NCBI RefSeq assembly: GCF_016862955.1
Contig: NZ_BONY01000013.1
Coordinates: forward strand, 62,001 to 126,000
DNA length: 64,000 bases
DNA from: Rhizocola hellebori
Lineage (GTDB): Bacteria > Actinomycetota > Actinomycetes > Mycobacteriales > Micromonosporaceae
Direction of reading: 5' to 3'
Within the stretch, counting starts at the first letter, position 1. The number at the start of each line of letters is the position of its first letter. Below, piece by piece: positions 7,464 to 15,777 of this stretch. A program made the translations under genes and the position numbers. The notes below the pieces were generated by a model, which did no database searches, had not been told where the DNA came from, and saw only the letters and a program-made list of their open reading frames with translations.

Positions 7464-8781
7464 CCGTGCTTCCGTCGCCCGGGCTGGCGTGCGGCGTCCA
7501 GCTCTCCCCTGTCCAGTAGCGGTAGACGAACCGCCCGGTGGGATCGGCATACCAACCCGCCGGGGCCACCGGCGCGGGCAGCTCGTGCTCGCCCAGCAGA
7601 GTGTTGACGGCCGAGACCGGGATCAGCGGCACCCCCAGCTCCTCCGCCTTACGTGCCTTCGGCAAACCTTCTTCCTGGTCCCCAACCACCGCCGCCACCA
7701 GCCCACGGCTCACATTGAGCACGATCCGATATCCGGCCTCCTGCAGCTTGCCCCGCACCGCCGCCGGAACCGAAGGGCCGCACCAGACCCGTGGCCCCGC
7801 AACGGTTTCGGCCGTCCCCTGCACCGTGATGTCGCTGAACGCCTCGGGCACGTCAAGCAGGACCGCGGTGGTGGTCAGTGCACGAAGCTCCTCCGGCATC
7901 ACAAAGTCGTCGGCCAGAGCGGCATCGCGCAGCCCGTCGAGGAACCGCCGGTGCAACTCGGCCACCTGCGCCGCGCCCATTCCGGCCCTTCCCGCTATCC
8001 GCCCCAGCCGCCGCGTCTTCTCCTTGGTGAGCCGGCCGTCGGCCAGCGCCTCGGCCAGCGCGTCGAGATAGGGCTGGGCCCCGACCGGGTCGTGATCGGA
8101 CATGGAGAACGGGAGCTTGCTCAGCAGCGAGCGCATCCACCCGTCCTCGCCCTTACGCAGATTGGTGACCCGCGTGCGGGGACCGGCCAGTCGCGCGTAT
8201 CGCGGCAAAGGGTTGAGCCCCACCGGGAAATACACCTCGCGTCTGCCATCCTCAAGCAGTTTGGGCAGCAGGAGAGCGGTGGCCCGCACGTCGCCGAGGG
8301 CGGTATGCGCGTCGGTGAGGCTGATGCCGGAGATCTCGCAACAGGTGGCGAGCTTGTAGTTGGGCGAGGCGAGCACGGCGCGCGAAAGCCGAAGCGTGCA
8401 CAGCGCGGGCACGGGCTCGGTAGCGATGCCCAACCGGCCCAGCTCGGCGTCGAGGAAGCTCTCCTCGAACGGGGCGTGATGGGCGACCACCACCGCCCCA
8501 TCGAGCCGGGCTAGCACCTCACCCACGATGTCGCGGAAGGTCGGCGCGCCGGCCACCATCTCGGCGCTGATGTGATGCAGGAAGGTCGGGCCCGGGTCGC
8601 GTCCCGGATCGATGAGCGTGGCCCACTCGTCCACCACCCGCCCATTTTCGAGCCGCGCGATTGCGATCTCGACGATGCGATCCTCTTCCGGGGTCAGCCC
8701 GGTAGTCTCAAGATCGATGATGGCGTAGGGCGCACCCGGCAACGCCACGCCATGTCCCGCAAGCTCACCGTAGCCGAACAC
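7441..8781 (-). CDS. DnaQ-like 3'-5' exonuclease with BRCT and DUF2510 domains
   Basis: A 446-residue multidomain protein. Residues 15-185 are a DEDDh exonuclease: Exo I YAIIDLETTGL (D and E metal ligands), Exo II AHHAPFEESFL, Exo III HTALGDVRAT. A helical linker follows (about 215-320, with GRLTKEKTRRLGRIAGRAGM). Residues about 330-405 look like a BRCT domain (GPRVWCGPSVPAAVRGKLQEAG ... VVGDQEEGLPKARKAEELGVPLI), although the usual Trp is not obvious. The end (APAGWYADPTGRFVYRYWTGESWTPH) is a DUF2510 domain. A role in DNA proofreading or repair is inferred from the first domain. It is the last gene of the minus-strand run that begins with DNA ligase. Confidence 0.85.
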   Translation of the reverse strand: MFGYGELAGHGVALPGAPYAIIDLETTGLTPEEDRIVEIAIARLENGRVVDEWATLIDPGRDPGPTFLHHISAEMVAGAPTFRDIVGEVLARLDGAVVVAHHAPFEESFLDAELGRLGIATEPVPALCTLRLSRAVLASPNYKLATCCEISGISLTDAHTALGDVRATALLLPKLLEDGRREVYFPVGLNPLPRYARLAGPRTRVTNLRKGEDGWMRSLLSKLPFSMSDHDPVGAQPYLDALAEALADGRLTKEKTRRLGRIAGRAGMGAAQVAELHRRFLDGLRDAALADDFVMPEELRALTTTAVLLDVPEAFSDITVQGTAETVAGPRVWCGPSVPAAVRGKLQEAGYRIVLNVSRGLVAAVVGDQEEGLPKARKAEELGVPLIPVSAVNTLLGEHELPAPVAPAGWYADPTGRFVYRYWTGESWTPHASPGDGSTVTDPLPG

Positions 8782-8800
8782 ACGCCAACTCTAGTGCGGC

Positions 8801-9664
8801 TCAGGTCGCCGCGAGCACGAGCGCCACGCCGGCCAGCCCCAGACCCGCGAACTGTATGGGCTGCAGCCGCTCCCGGTTGAAGACCAGGGCCAGCGCCACC
8901 GTGCTCGCCGGGTAGAGCGCGGCCACCGGCGCCACGATGCTTACGTGACCGCTGTGTGCCGACAGCAGGTAGAGCGCGGTCGCCACGGTGTCGAAGGCGC
9001 CCGCGAGCACGGCCAGCATCACCACCTGGCGCACCTTCAGCACGGCGTTCAGGCTCGACATCCCCACGCGTTGCAGCACAATGAGCCCCAACGCGACCGA
9101 TGTCATCTTGTCGGCGATCAGCGGCCACATTCCCGCCTCGGGGCCGGCCTGGCCCAGCAGGAGGAAAAACAGTCCAAACGCGACGCCAGAAATAAGGGCC
9201 AGGCCAACGACCTGGACCCTGATTAGCTCGCCGCCGGGATTACCACCGCTGCTTACCATGACGATCGCCAGCACCGCCGCCACCGCGCCCATGATCGCCG
9301 CGAACGCCGGCCGCTCTCCCAGCAGCAGTCCGCCGATCATCGGAACCAGCGCCGCGGTCACGGCCGCGACCGGGGCCACCGTGGCCATTGCCGCGCTCGC
9401 CAGGCCCAGATTCAGCGCCACGACGCCGACCAGGCTCGCCACCCCGGCCACCGCGCCCCAGAGCAATCCAATTTGGCCGGGCTGACCTGGTACCAAGAAA
9501 AGAAAAGGAATGATCACGGGGATCGCCGCGAGATGAGAAAGCACAGCTACAGTGATGGCTCGCTGTCTGAGGCTGGCCGCTCCGCGTAGGGACGCGACCC
9601 CCCCGCAATAATCGGCGGCGCCCCACACCAAGGCGGAGGCGCCGGCGAATAAGATTGGCAGCAC
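8801..9664 (-). CDS. EamA (DMT superfamily) transporter
   Basis: A 287-residue protein with ten predicted membrane helices in two repeats, as in EamA/RhaT-like drug-metabolite transporters. The N-terminal half opens MLPILFAGASALVWGAADYCGG. The second half ends ALYPASTVALALVFNRERLQPIQFAGLGLAGVALVL, the recognisable C-terminal EamA signature. The start is GTG 9664. Upstream lies an AT-rich patch (TATCTATATATGG on this strand, about 9677-9690) that could be a promoter, so the gene may not depend only on readthrough from bcp. Substrate unknown. Confidence 0.88.
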   Translation of the reverse strand: MLPILFAGASALVWGAADYCGGVASLRGAASLRQRAITVAVLSHLAAIPVIIPFLFLVPGQPGQIGLLWGAVAGVASLVGVVALNLGLASAAMATVAPVAAVTAALVPMIGGLLLGERPAFAAIMGAVAAVLAIVMVSSGGNPGGELIRVQVVGLALISGVAFGLFFLLLGQAGPEAGMWPLIADKMTSVALGLIVLQRVGMSSLNAVLKVRQVVMLAVLAGAFDTVATALYLLSAHSGHVSIVAPVAALYPASTVALALVFNRERLQPIQFAGLGLAGVALVLAAT

Positions 9665-9696
9665 ACGGAGACTCTGCCATATATAGATAGGCTGGT

Positions 9697-10164
9697 CTAT
9701 GCCTGCAACTCTTGGACTATTTTCAGAGCGCCTTTGACGTGCCCATTGATGTTCACCATTGAGTTGAAGACGTGCCGCACAACCCCCGAACGGTCTATCA
9801 CGTAGGTCACTCGGCCCGGGAGAATGCCCAATTTGGACGGCACTCCATAGCGCTTGCGGATCTCGCCACCCTCGTCACTGACCAACGTGAATGGCAGCGA
9901 GTAACGGCCGGCGAAACGCTCGTGCGAGCTGACCGAATCGGAGCTGATGCCGATAACCTCGGCCCCCGCCTCGGTGAAGACCTCGTAGTTGTCCCGGAAG
10001 GAACAGACTTCGGCGGTGCAGCCAGCGGTTTCATCCTTGGGGTAGAAGAAGAGCACCACGGTCTTCTTGTCCCGGAAATCACTGAGTGTCACCTCCGTGC
10101 CCGATTGGGTGGGAAGGGTGAAGTCGGGGGCCTGATCGCCCAAACCGATCTGTGGAGCGGCCAT
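9697..10164 (-). CDS. bcp: Thiol peroxidase, Bcp/PrxQ family peroxiredoxin
   Basis: A 155-residue atypical 2-Cys peroxiredoxin that reduces hydroperoxides with electrons from thioredoxin. The signature FFYPKDETAGCTAEVCSFRD holds the peroxidatic cysteine (first C) and the Bcp-type resolving cysteine five residues later. PSKLGILPGRVTYVIDRSGVVRHVFN is the usual C-terminal strand pair. The ATG at 10164 is preceded by GGAGG. An in-frame upstream extension is ignored because it has no family similarity. The gene lies between a Nudix gene and an EamA gene in a same-strand run. Confidence 0.95.
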   Translation of the reverse strand: MAAPQIGLGDQAPDFTLPTQSGTEVTLSDFRDKKTVVLFFYPKDETAGCTAEVCSFRDNYEVFTEAGAEVIGISSDSVSSHERFAGRYSLPFTLVSDEGGEIRKRYGVPSKLGILPGRVTYVIDRSGVVRHVFNSMVNINGHVKGALKIVQELQA

Positions 10165-10201
10165 GGGGGTGCCTCCAATGGGTGAAGTTTCTACTATCCG
10201 G

Positions 10202-10690
10202 CTAATGGTGCCACTCGAACTGCCATGGTGCGCGGTGTGTCCCGTCACCCAGCTCACCGAGCACCTGCGCAAGACCAGGTGGGATCACCCTTTCCTGGGT
10301 GGTCTCCAGCTCTTCGCGGCTCCACCACCGATGGCCGGTGATCTGCGACCGCTCCCAGTCTTCCTGCATACTCTCGTCGAGCTCACGACTGGGCGTCTGC
10401 CAGAAGAAGTAGTCATCCCGAAAGATCCCCTTGGCCCAGGAAAAGTTGGCATAGCCCTCGGCGTGACCCACGTAGCGCAGCTGCTGTGGGACAACCGCGA
10501 ATCCGGTTTCCTCCCGCAACTCCCGAACGGCCGCGTCGACCAGCGGCTCCCCCTTGTCCACGCCGCCACCCGGCGTGATCCAGACGTGGCCCTCATGGCG
10601 CTTCTTGGGATCAAAGTAGAAGCGGAACAAAAGCACCCGGAATTCCTCATCAACCACGATGATGCGGGCCGACCGGCGGGCGTATTTCAC
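10202..10690 (-). CDS. Nudix hydrolase
   Basis: A 162-residue Nudix protein. The Nudix box (GGVDKGEPLVDAAVRELREETGF, REEL-type core with the E-x2-E-E metal ligands) is complete at about residues 43-65. The preceding strand HVWITPGGG is typical. Substrate is unknown; the family hydrolyses nucleoside diphosphates linked to another moiety. The GTG start at 10690 overlaps the C39 peptidase stop by 4 bases (GTGA) and gives the sensible N-terminus VKYARRSARIIVVDEEFRVLL. Longer upstream readings would overlap the neighbour by about 100 bases. Confidence 0.92.
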   Translation of the reverse strand: MKYARRSARIIVVDEEFRVLLFRFYFDPKKRHEGHVWITPGGGVDKGEPLVDAAVRELREETGFAVVPQQLRYVGHAEGYANFSWAKGIFRDDYFFWQTPSRELDESMQEDWERSQITGHRWWSREELETTQERVIPPGLAQVLGELGDGTHRAPWQFEWHH

Positions 10691-11745
10691 CAGTTGGCCT
10701 GGATCGGGCTTGGGGGCAGGTTCACCGACTCGGGGCAGATGACATAGACCACCCCTCGGCTCGATCGAAGCCAAGCCGCCTCCCATTCGGCGCGGCCGAC
10801 CGCCTTGCGCACCTCCGCGTTGCTAGCGGAATTGGGATCATTCAGCACGGGATCACCCTGCTCGGTAAAGCCCACCAGCACGGTCAGGTGGCCGTCGGTC
10901 TCGTAGTCGAGCCCTGGCACCTCGCCACGGCCATAGGAGGCCGACACCACCAGCGGGATGCCTGCCGCTATGAACAGCTCCGCCTCGTTGAGCGAACGCA
11001 GCCGGGTGACGAAACTGCGCACCCCGAAGCCGCCCGCGTAAGCGGTGTTGAACGGCCAGTTGCCGCAACCGCCAAAGCCCTGATCAAAGATCTTCTTTGC
11101 CGTGTACGGCACCACGGAGTCCGGATTGGACAGTGGCACCGGGCCGACTCCCCAGTAGGAGAGCACCATCGCCGTAGAAGCCGCGCTGCACCAGCCCTCG
11201 CCGCCCTCGTGGATGAGCTGGGAGAAACCCGGCACAGCAAGCAGCTTGCCCTGGGCGGCCAGCGGCGCGGACGGCTCACATTCGCGGGGCACCGCGGAAA
11301 CCAGCAGGTGCAGGGTGTGCAGCACGGGCTCGTCGACGCTGCCCTGCGGGCACAACATCGTCACTCGGGCCTGCACGCTGTGCAGCGCCCGGCCTTGCGC
11401 CGCGACCAGAATGTCCGCGCTGACACTGGCGTCCTCGTCATCCTGGCCACTGACCGAGGTGCGGGTGAAGGAGGTCTCCTCGGCCGCCCAGTCCCCCAGC
11501 CGGTACCACTTGGTGGCCCGCCCGGCCTCGTTGACCCCGCACAGCTCCACCCGCAGGAAGCTCCCACCCGGCGTCGACGCCGTCCACGACGGGATCAGCT
11601 CGGTGGCGCCGAACCCGGGCCGCATCGGCTCGCTGGTCCAGACCGTGGCCACGTAACCGGGGACCGGGCTCGCCTGGGCGGCAATGAACCGCCCAGCGAA
11701 ATCGGCAGAACTCCAGCGGAACAGGATGATCTCACGCTTTGGCAC
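10687..11745 (-). CDS. C39-family peptidase-like protein, apparently cytoplasmic
   Basis: A 352-residue protein. The C-terminal half is a Peptidase_C39_2 papain-like domain: the catalytic Cys in EGWCSAASTAMVLSYW (about 188), the His in TDGHLTVLVGF (about 287) and the Asp/Asn in VLNDPNSASN. The N-terminal half (1-170) is beta-rich, with LFRWSSADFAG, FLRVELCGVNEAGRATKWYRLGDW and VTMLCPQG. It resembles the ligand-binding N-terminal part of actinobacterial C39-like proteins. No signal peptide or lipobox is visible after GTG 11745, so unlike many relatives it probably stays inside the cell. It follows the DNA ligase gene by 9 bases and overlaps the Nudix gene. Confidence 0.8.
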   Translation of the reverse strand: MPKREIILFRWSSADFAGRFIAAQASPVPGYVATVWTSEPMRPGFGATELIPSWTASTPGGSFLRVELCGVNEAGRATKWYRLGDWAAEETSFTRTSVSGQDDEDASVSADILVAAQGRALHSVQARVTMLCPQGSVDEPVLHTLHLLVSAVPRECEPSAPLAAQGKLLAVPGFSQLIHEGGEGWCSAASTAMVLSYWGVGPVPLSNPDSVVPYTAKKIFDQGFGGCGNWPFNTAYAGGFGVRSFVTRLRSLNEAELFIAAGIPLVVSASYGRGEVPGLDYETDGHLTVLVGFTEQGDPVLNDPNSASNAEVRKAVGRAEWEAAWLRSSRGVVYVICPESVNLPPSPIQANW

Positions 11746-11754
11746 ATCGCCAAG

Positions 11755-13266
11755 CTACATAAGCAGAGCCCGGACCGCATCCACCGTGTCGGCCTCGGCA
11801 GCCCCTTTGTCTTCCCGGTAGCGCAGCACGCGGGCGAACCGCAGCGCCACCCCACCCGGATAACGGCTGCTGCGCTGCACCCCGTCGAAGGCGATCTCCA
11901 CCACCAGCTCGGGGCGCACCGTGACCACCCAGTCGTTGCGCTCGACGGCAAGCTGCTGAAGCCGCTCGGTCTGCCAGGTGAGCATCTTGTCGGTCAAACC
12001 CTTGAAGGTCTTGCCGAGCATGACGAACCCGCCCTGTGGGTCGCGCGCACCCAGGTGGAGGTTGGAAAGCCAGCCGCTGCGCCGGCCGTGCCCCCACTCC
12101 GCGGCCAGGATCACGAGGTCGAGCGTGTGACGCGGCTTGACCTTCACCCAGCCCGACCCGCGGCGGCCAACGTCATAGGCCGCTCGCGCCGACTTCACCA
12201 CGACCCCCTCCTGGCCCGCATCGAGAGCGGCCCGATAGGCGAGCGCGGCCTGGGCCGGGTCCTGAACGATCGTGCGGGAGACCCGCATGCCCTCGGGAAC
12301 GGTGAGGTCGAGCGCGGGCCAGCGCTGCGCGCCGGGCTCATCGATCAGATCGGCTCCGTCCACATGCAACAGATCGAAGAAAAACGCCTTCAGCAGCCCA
12401 GACTCGCGGCGCGTGGCCCGGCTCGCGGTTTCCTGGAAGGGCAGCGGCCGCCCTGCTGGGTCAAGCGCGAGCGCCTCCCCGTCGAGCACCACCGAGCGCA
12501 CCCGCAACTCGCGCACGGCGGCCACGATTTCCGGCATGCGGGAGGTCAGATCGTCGAGGCTGCGGCTGAAGACGGCGATCTCCTCCCCGTCGCGGTGCAC
12601 CTGGATGCGCACCCCGTCGAGCTTGGCGTCGACCGCAGCCGGAACGCCGGTGGCCTCGATGGCGGCCTCGATGTCGGGCGCGGACTGGGCCAGCATCGGG
12701 GCGATCGGGCGCCCCACCGACAGCGAAAACCCGGTCAGCGCGGGCTCGCCGCCGGTCAGCGCGGCCACTGCGACCGTCTTCAGGTCACCGCTGAGCAGCA
12801 ACGCACGCCGGATCGCGACCGGGGCAACCCCCGCCGCCACAGCGATCGCGTCGGCCAGCAAGCCCGCCTGAGCGCCCTGGCGCAGCTCGCCGCCGACCAA
12901 CGCCGAAAGCATCTTCTGCTCCCCCGCCGTGGCGGCGCCGAACAGCGCCTGCACCTCAACTCGCCTGCGCGCCTGGGAACCCTGGCCGGAAGCGGCGCCG
13001 ATGCGCGCGAAACCCCGGTCTACGTCAACCACGCTCAGCGTCGCCACCGGTGCCGCGGCCGGCAAATCGCGCAGGCCCGCCCAGCCCAGGCCGATCTGCC
13101 GCTGGCGCAATTCGCCGCTCAGATAGGCGGACCCGGCCGCGATCTCCTCCGGATCGCCGCGCTCTCCCAGCAGGCGCAAGGCCTGTGCCAAGAGATCTAT
13201 CTTGGCCTTCCGGCCCGAGGTCGCGGCGACCGCCACGGAAGTGGCTGCAAGGTCAGCGAATAGCAC
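11755..13266 (-). CDS. ATP-dependent DNA ligase (LigB/Lig type)
   Basis: A 503-residue ATP-dependent DNA ligase, which seals nicks by forming a ligase-AMP intermediate. Residues 1-185 form the helical DNA-binding domain. The nucleotidyltransferase domain has motif I at VDAKLDGVRIQVH with the adenylated Lys at 215, motif III (VVLDGEALAL), motif IV (EGVVVKSARAAYDVGRRG) and motif V (WVKVKPRHTLDLVI). An OB fold completes the protein. Start GTG 13266 (LFADLAATSVAVAATSGRKAKI) matches relatives and has GAGG 8 bases upstream. It resembles the mycobacterial LigB-like group and would act in repair beside the NAD-dependent replicative ligase. It heads a run of same-strand genes. Confidence 0.93.
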   Translation of the reverse strand: MLFADLAATSVAVAATSGRKAKIDLLAQALRLLGERGDPEEIAAGSAYLSGELRQRQIGLGWAGLRDLPAAAPVATLSVVDVDRGFARIGAASGQGSQARRRVEVQALFGAATAGEQKMLSALVGGELRQGAQAGLLADAIAVAAGVAPVAIRRALLLSGDLKTVAVAALTGGEPALTGFSLSVGRPIAPMLAQSAPDIEAAIEATGVPAAVDAKLDGVRIQVHRDGEEIAVFSRSLDDLTSRMPEIVAAVRELRVRSVVLDGEALALDPAGRPLPFQETASRATRRESGLLKAFFFDLLHVDGADLIDEPGAQRWPALDLTVPEGMRVSRTIVQDPAQAALAYRAALDAGQEGVVVKSARAAYDVGRRGSGWVKVKPRHTLDLVILAAEWGHGRRSGWLSNLHLGARDPQGGFVMLGKTFKGLTDKMLTWQTERLQQLAVERNDWVVTVRPELVVEIAFDGVQRSSRYPGGVALRFARVLRYREDKGAAEADTVDAVRALLM

Positions 13267-13369
13267 GTCCACATCCTCGCAGCACGGTCCGACATCCACT
13301 TTGGATAAGTCGGTCTCAGACACAAATTTGACTTTTTTGACGATATCGCCGACATATGGGAGGTTTGCC

Positions 13370-13450
13370 GTGCAGAGTGATGTCTGGAGCAACTTAATGG
13401 CGTTGTTCCGCGGTCCAGCCGGAAAGGTGACCGGCCGGACGTATCCGTAA
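13370..13450 (+). CDS. Possible 26-residue upstream peptide
   Basis: A GTG-started frame with a good ribosome site (GGGAGG at 13358-13363, spacing 6), ending in a TAA placed directly before the GGAGG of the H1-like gene. The peptide begins MQSDVWSNLMALF and ends KVTGRTYP; it has no recognisable domain. It could be a real small protein, a leader peptide coupling translation into the H1-like gene, or chance. Evidence is the ribosome site and placement only. Confidence 0.4.
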   Translation: MQSDVWSNLMALFRGPAGKVTGRTYP

Positions 13451-13463
13451 GGAGGAACGTGCG

Positions 13464-14225
13464 ATGGCCGTAGCCAAGGCTTCTGCAAAGAAGGCAGTGG
13501 CAGCCAAGAAGGCCCCTGCCAAGAAAGCGGCAGCTAAGAGGACGGTCGCGAAGAAGGCGGTCGCGAAGAAGGCTTCGACTCGCCCCGCCGCGAAAAAGTC
13601 CGCCGCCGCCAAGAAGACCGCTCCCGCGAAGCGGGCCACAGCGAAGAAGACGAGCGCGGCTAAGAAGACCACCGCGGCGAAGAAGAGCACCGCGCGCAAG
13701 ACAACGTCCGCCGTGAAGAAGACCACGACCGCGCGCAAGACGACGACCGCCGCGAAGAAGACCACGACTGCGCGCAAGGCAGCGGCCGCGAAGAAGACGA
13801 CGGCACGCAAGACCGCCCCGGCCAAGAAGACCACGGCCAAGCGGGCACCGGCCAAGAAGGCGACCACCAAGCGTGCCACGGCCGCCAAAAAGAGCACCGC
13901 CGTGAAGAAGACCACGGCCGCGCGCAAAACGACGTCCGCTGCCAAGAAGACCACGGCCGTCAAGAAGGCTGCGGCAGCCAAGAAGACCATGATGGCCAAG
14001 AAGACCATGGCGGCGAAGAAGGCAGCGGCCGCGAAGAAGACCACTGGCGCGCGCAAGACGATGTCCGCTGCGAAGAAGACCACAACCGCACGCAAGGCAG
14101 CGGCCGCGAAGAAGACGACGGCACGCAAGACCGCCCCGGCCAAGAAGGCTACGGCAAAGCGCGCGCCGGCGAAGAAAGCGGCCACCAAGCGGGTGACCGC
14201 ACGGAGAAGCACCGCCAGCCGCTGA
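13464..14225 (+). CDS. Lysine/alanine-rich histone H1-like protein
   Basis: A 253-residue protein made almost entirely of Ala, Lys, Thr and Arg in imperfect repeats of the kinds AAKKTTARK, PAKKATAKRA and SAAKKTTAVKK. There is no globular domain. The composition matches the C-terminal tails of actinobacterial HupB/HupS and eukaryotic histone H1, so non-specific DNA binding and nucleoid compaction are the obvious roles, but the HU head is absent. Start ATG 13464 has GGAGG 8 bases upstream. An internal duplication of about 120 bases (13753-13873 and 14071-14191) shows growth by repeat copying. It is divergent from the DNA ligase gene. Confidence 0.85.
   Translation: MAVAKASAKKAVAAKKAPAKKAAAKRTVAKKAVAKKASTRPAAKKSAAAKKTAPAKRATAKKTSAAKKTTAAKKSTARKTTSAVKKTTTARKTTTAAKKTTTARKAAAAKKTTARKTAPAKKTTAKRAPAKKATTKRATAAKKSTAVKKTTAARKTTSAAKKTTAVKKAAAAKKTMMAKKTMAAKKAAAAKKTTGARKTMSAAKKTTTARKAAAAKKTTARKTAPAKKATAKRAPAKKAATKRVTARRSTASR
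13753..14191 (+). repeat. Internal direct duplication in the H1-like gene
   Basis: Two copies of about 121 bases at 13753-13873 and 14071-14191, offset by 318 bases (106 codons, in frame). Both encode the same KKTTTARKAAAAKKTTARK core with only a few substitutions. It is a coding repeat, not a mobile element. Confidence 0.8.
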
Positions 14226-14237
14226 TACAAAGGTGGT

Positions 14238-15656
14238 GTGGCTCACCGTCTGGCACACCGCGTCATACAGACCCAAGCGATAGATTTCGCCGCGCTGCGC
14301 CGCGAGCTGGAATTGCCGGAGGCATTCCCGCCCGCGGCGCAGGCACAGGCATTGCAGGCCGCCAAGGACGCCGTGCTGCCGAGCCTCGATCGCACTGACA
14401 TCCCCTTTGTCACGATCGACCCGGCCACCTCCCGCGATCTCGATCAGGCCGTCAGCCTGCTTGCGCGCCAAGAAGGTGGCTACCGCGTCCACTACGCCAT
14501 CGCCGACGTCGCTTCCTTCGTCAAGCCCGGGAGCGAGCTCGAAGCCGAGACCTGGCGGCGCGGCCAAACCATCTACCTTCCCGACGCCAAGGTTCCCCTG
14601 CACCCGACCGCCCTCAGCGAGGACGCGGCGAGCCTGCTGCCCGGCGTCGAGCGCGCGGCGATGCTGTGGACCATCGACGTTTCCGCGGAGGGCGAGACCG
14701 AGTCGATCCGCCTGGAACGGGCTCGGGTGCGCAGCCGCGCCAAGCTCGACTACCTCGGCGTGCAGTCTGACGCGGACAAGGGAACCCTCGCCGAGCCGAT
14801 CGCGCTCCTGCCCGAGCTGGGCAAGCTGCTCATCGCGCGGGCTTTGGAGCGCGGCGCGGTCAGCCTGCCCATGCCCGATCAGGAGATCGAGCGCGACGGC
14901 GACGGGTGGCGGCTGGTGCTCAGACCGCTCGTGCCCGCCGAGGAATGGAATGCCCAAATCTCGCTGCTGACCGGCTGCGCCGCCGCACAGATCATGCTCC
15001 AGGGCAAAATCGGCCTGCTGCGTACCATGCCCGGCCCGCCCATAGCCGCCGTCGCCCGCCTGCGGATAGCCGCCAAAGGGCTCGGCGTCGACTGGCCCGA
15101 CGGCATGACCGTGGGCCAGGTGCTGGCCACGGTGAACCCCAGCGAGCCCGCCGCGGCCGCCTTCGTCGACGAGGCGGCCGAGCTGATGCGCGGTGCAGGC
15201 TACACGCCGTTTGCGGGCCAGCTGCCCACCGATCCCCTGCACAGCGCGGTCGCCGCCCCCTACGCCCATGTCACCGCACCGCTTCGGCGGCTGGCCGATC
15301 GCTACGTGACCGAGGTCTGCCTCGCCCTGCACGAGGGCCGGGAGGTGCCCGACTGGGCGGCGCAGGCGCTGCCCAAGCTGCCTGAGGTGATGTCCAGCAG
15401 CGACCGTGTCGCCGGCGCGGCGGAGCGGGGCGCCGTCGATCTGGTCGAGGCCACCGTTCTGGCCGGCCGTGAGGGCGAGGTGTTCCCAGCTGTGGTGCTG
15501 GAGACCGACGAAAAGCGGCCGCTGGCCACCATCGCGGTGACCGACCCGGCGGTAAGGGCCCGCTGCGACGGTCAGCTCGTCGCCGGCACCCGGATCCAGG
15601 CCCGGCTGACCACCGCGGACGTCACAAAACGTACCGTGAGATTCACGGCCGTGTAG
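14238..15656 (+). CDS. RNB domain exoribonuclease (RNase II/R family)
   Basis: A 472-residue ribonuclease with the RNB catalytic domain. The active-site acidic cluster is VTIDPATSRDLDQAVSL (about residues 56-72), followed by HYAIADVASFVKPGS and the RGQTIYLPDAKVPLHPTALSEDAASLLPG block. The C-terminal half has YAHVTAPLRRLADRYVTEVCLAL, the counterpart of TSPIRRYxD. The protein lacks clear cold-shock and S1 domains and is shorter than E. coli RNase II or R, which is normal for the actinobacterial RNB proteins I know. It should degrade RNA 3' to 5'. Start GTG 14238 lies 12 bases after the H1-like gene, so the two are probably co-transcribed. Confidence 0.92.
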   Translation: MAHRLAHRVIQTQAIDFAALRRELELPEAFPPAAQAQALQAAKDAVLPSLDRTDIPFVTIDPATSRDLDQAVSLLARQEGGYRVHYAIADVASFVKPGSELEAETWRRGQTIYLPDAKVPLHPTALSEDAASLLPGVERAAMLWTIDVSAEGETESIRLERARVRSRAKLDYLGVQSDADKGTLAEPIALLPELGKLLIARALERGAVSLPMPDQEIERDGDGWRLVLRPLVPAEEWNAQISLLTGCAAAQIMLQGKIGLLRTMPGPPIAAVARLRIAAKGLGVDWPDGMTVGQVLATVNPSEPAAAAFVDEAAELMRGAGYTPFAGQLPTDPLHSAVAAPYAHVTAPLRRLADRYVTEVCLALHEGREVPDWAAQALPKLPEVMSSSDRVAGAAERGAVDLVEATVLAGREGEVFPAVVLETDEKRPLATIAVTDPAVRARCDGQLVAGTRIQARLTTADVTKRTVRFTAV

Positions 15657-15731
15657 CAATCTGTCCGTTGTGGACAGTCAGCGCATCATGGTGCCATGTT
15701 GCGATCATCCATAGACCTCGGACAGTAGTAC

Positions 15732-15737
15732 TACAAT
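15732..15737 (+). promoter_or_regulatory. -10 element TACAAT with adjoining palindrome
   Basis: TACAAT is a close match to the -10 consensus, 41 bases before the ATG at 15778. A perfect 10-bp palindrome GTAGTACTAC (15725-15734) overlaps it and could be a protein site. No clear -35. Confidence 0.5.
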
Positions 15738-15777
15738 TCGGTTACCCTTCCCTCAGTTCGGCCCCGCGGAGTTCCAA

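Noticed and set aside
10888-13263. 791-codon plus-strand open frame opposite ligase and peptidase genes
   Set aside because: It is antisense to two genes with clear catalytic motifs; its own translation is His/Arg/Pro/Gly-rich and unlike any protein.
13464-14225. Possible CRISPR-like or tandem repeat array
   Set aside because: The repeats are in frame, irregular in length and have no constant spacers; they encode the Lys/Ala-rich protein.
13197-15659. Very long minus-strand open frame opposite the H1-like and RNB genes
   Set aside because: The translation is a low-complexity product of the antisense of Lys/Ala codons (Leu/Arg/Gly/Cys-rich repeats) with no family similarity, while the plus strand has two good genes with ribosome sites.
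15661-15677. CTGTCC/GGACAG inverted repeat after the RNB gene as a terminator
   Set aside because: The stem is only 6 bp with no T-run; it is not strong enough to report as a terminator.
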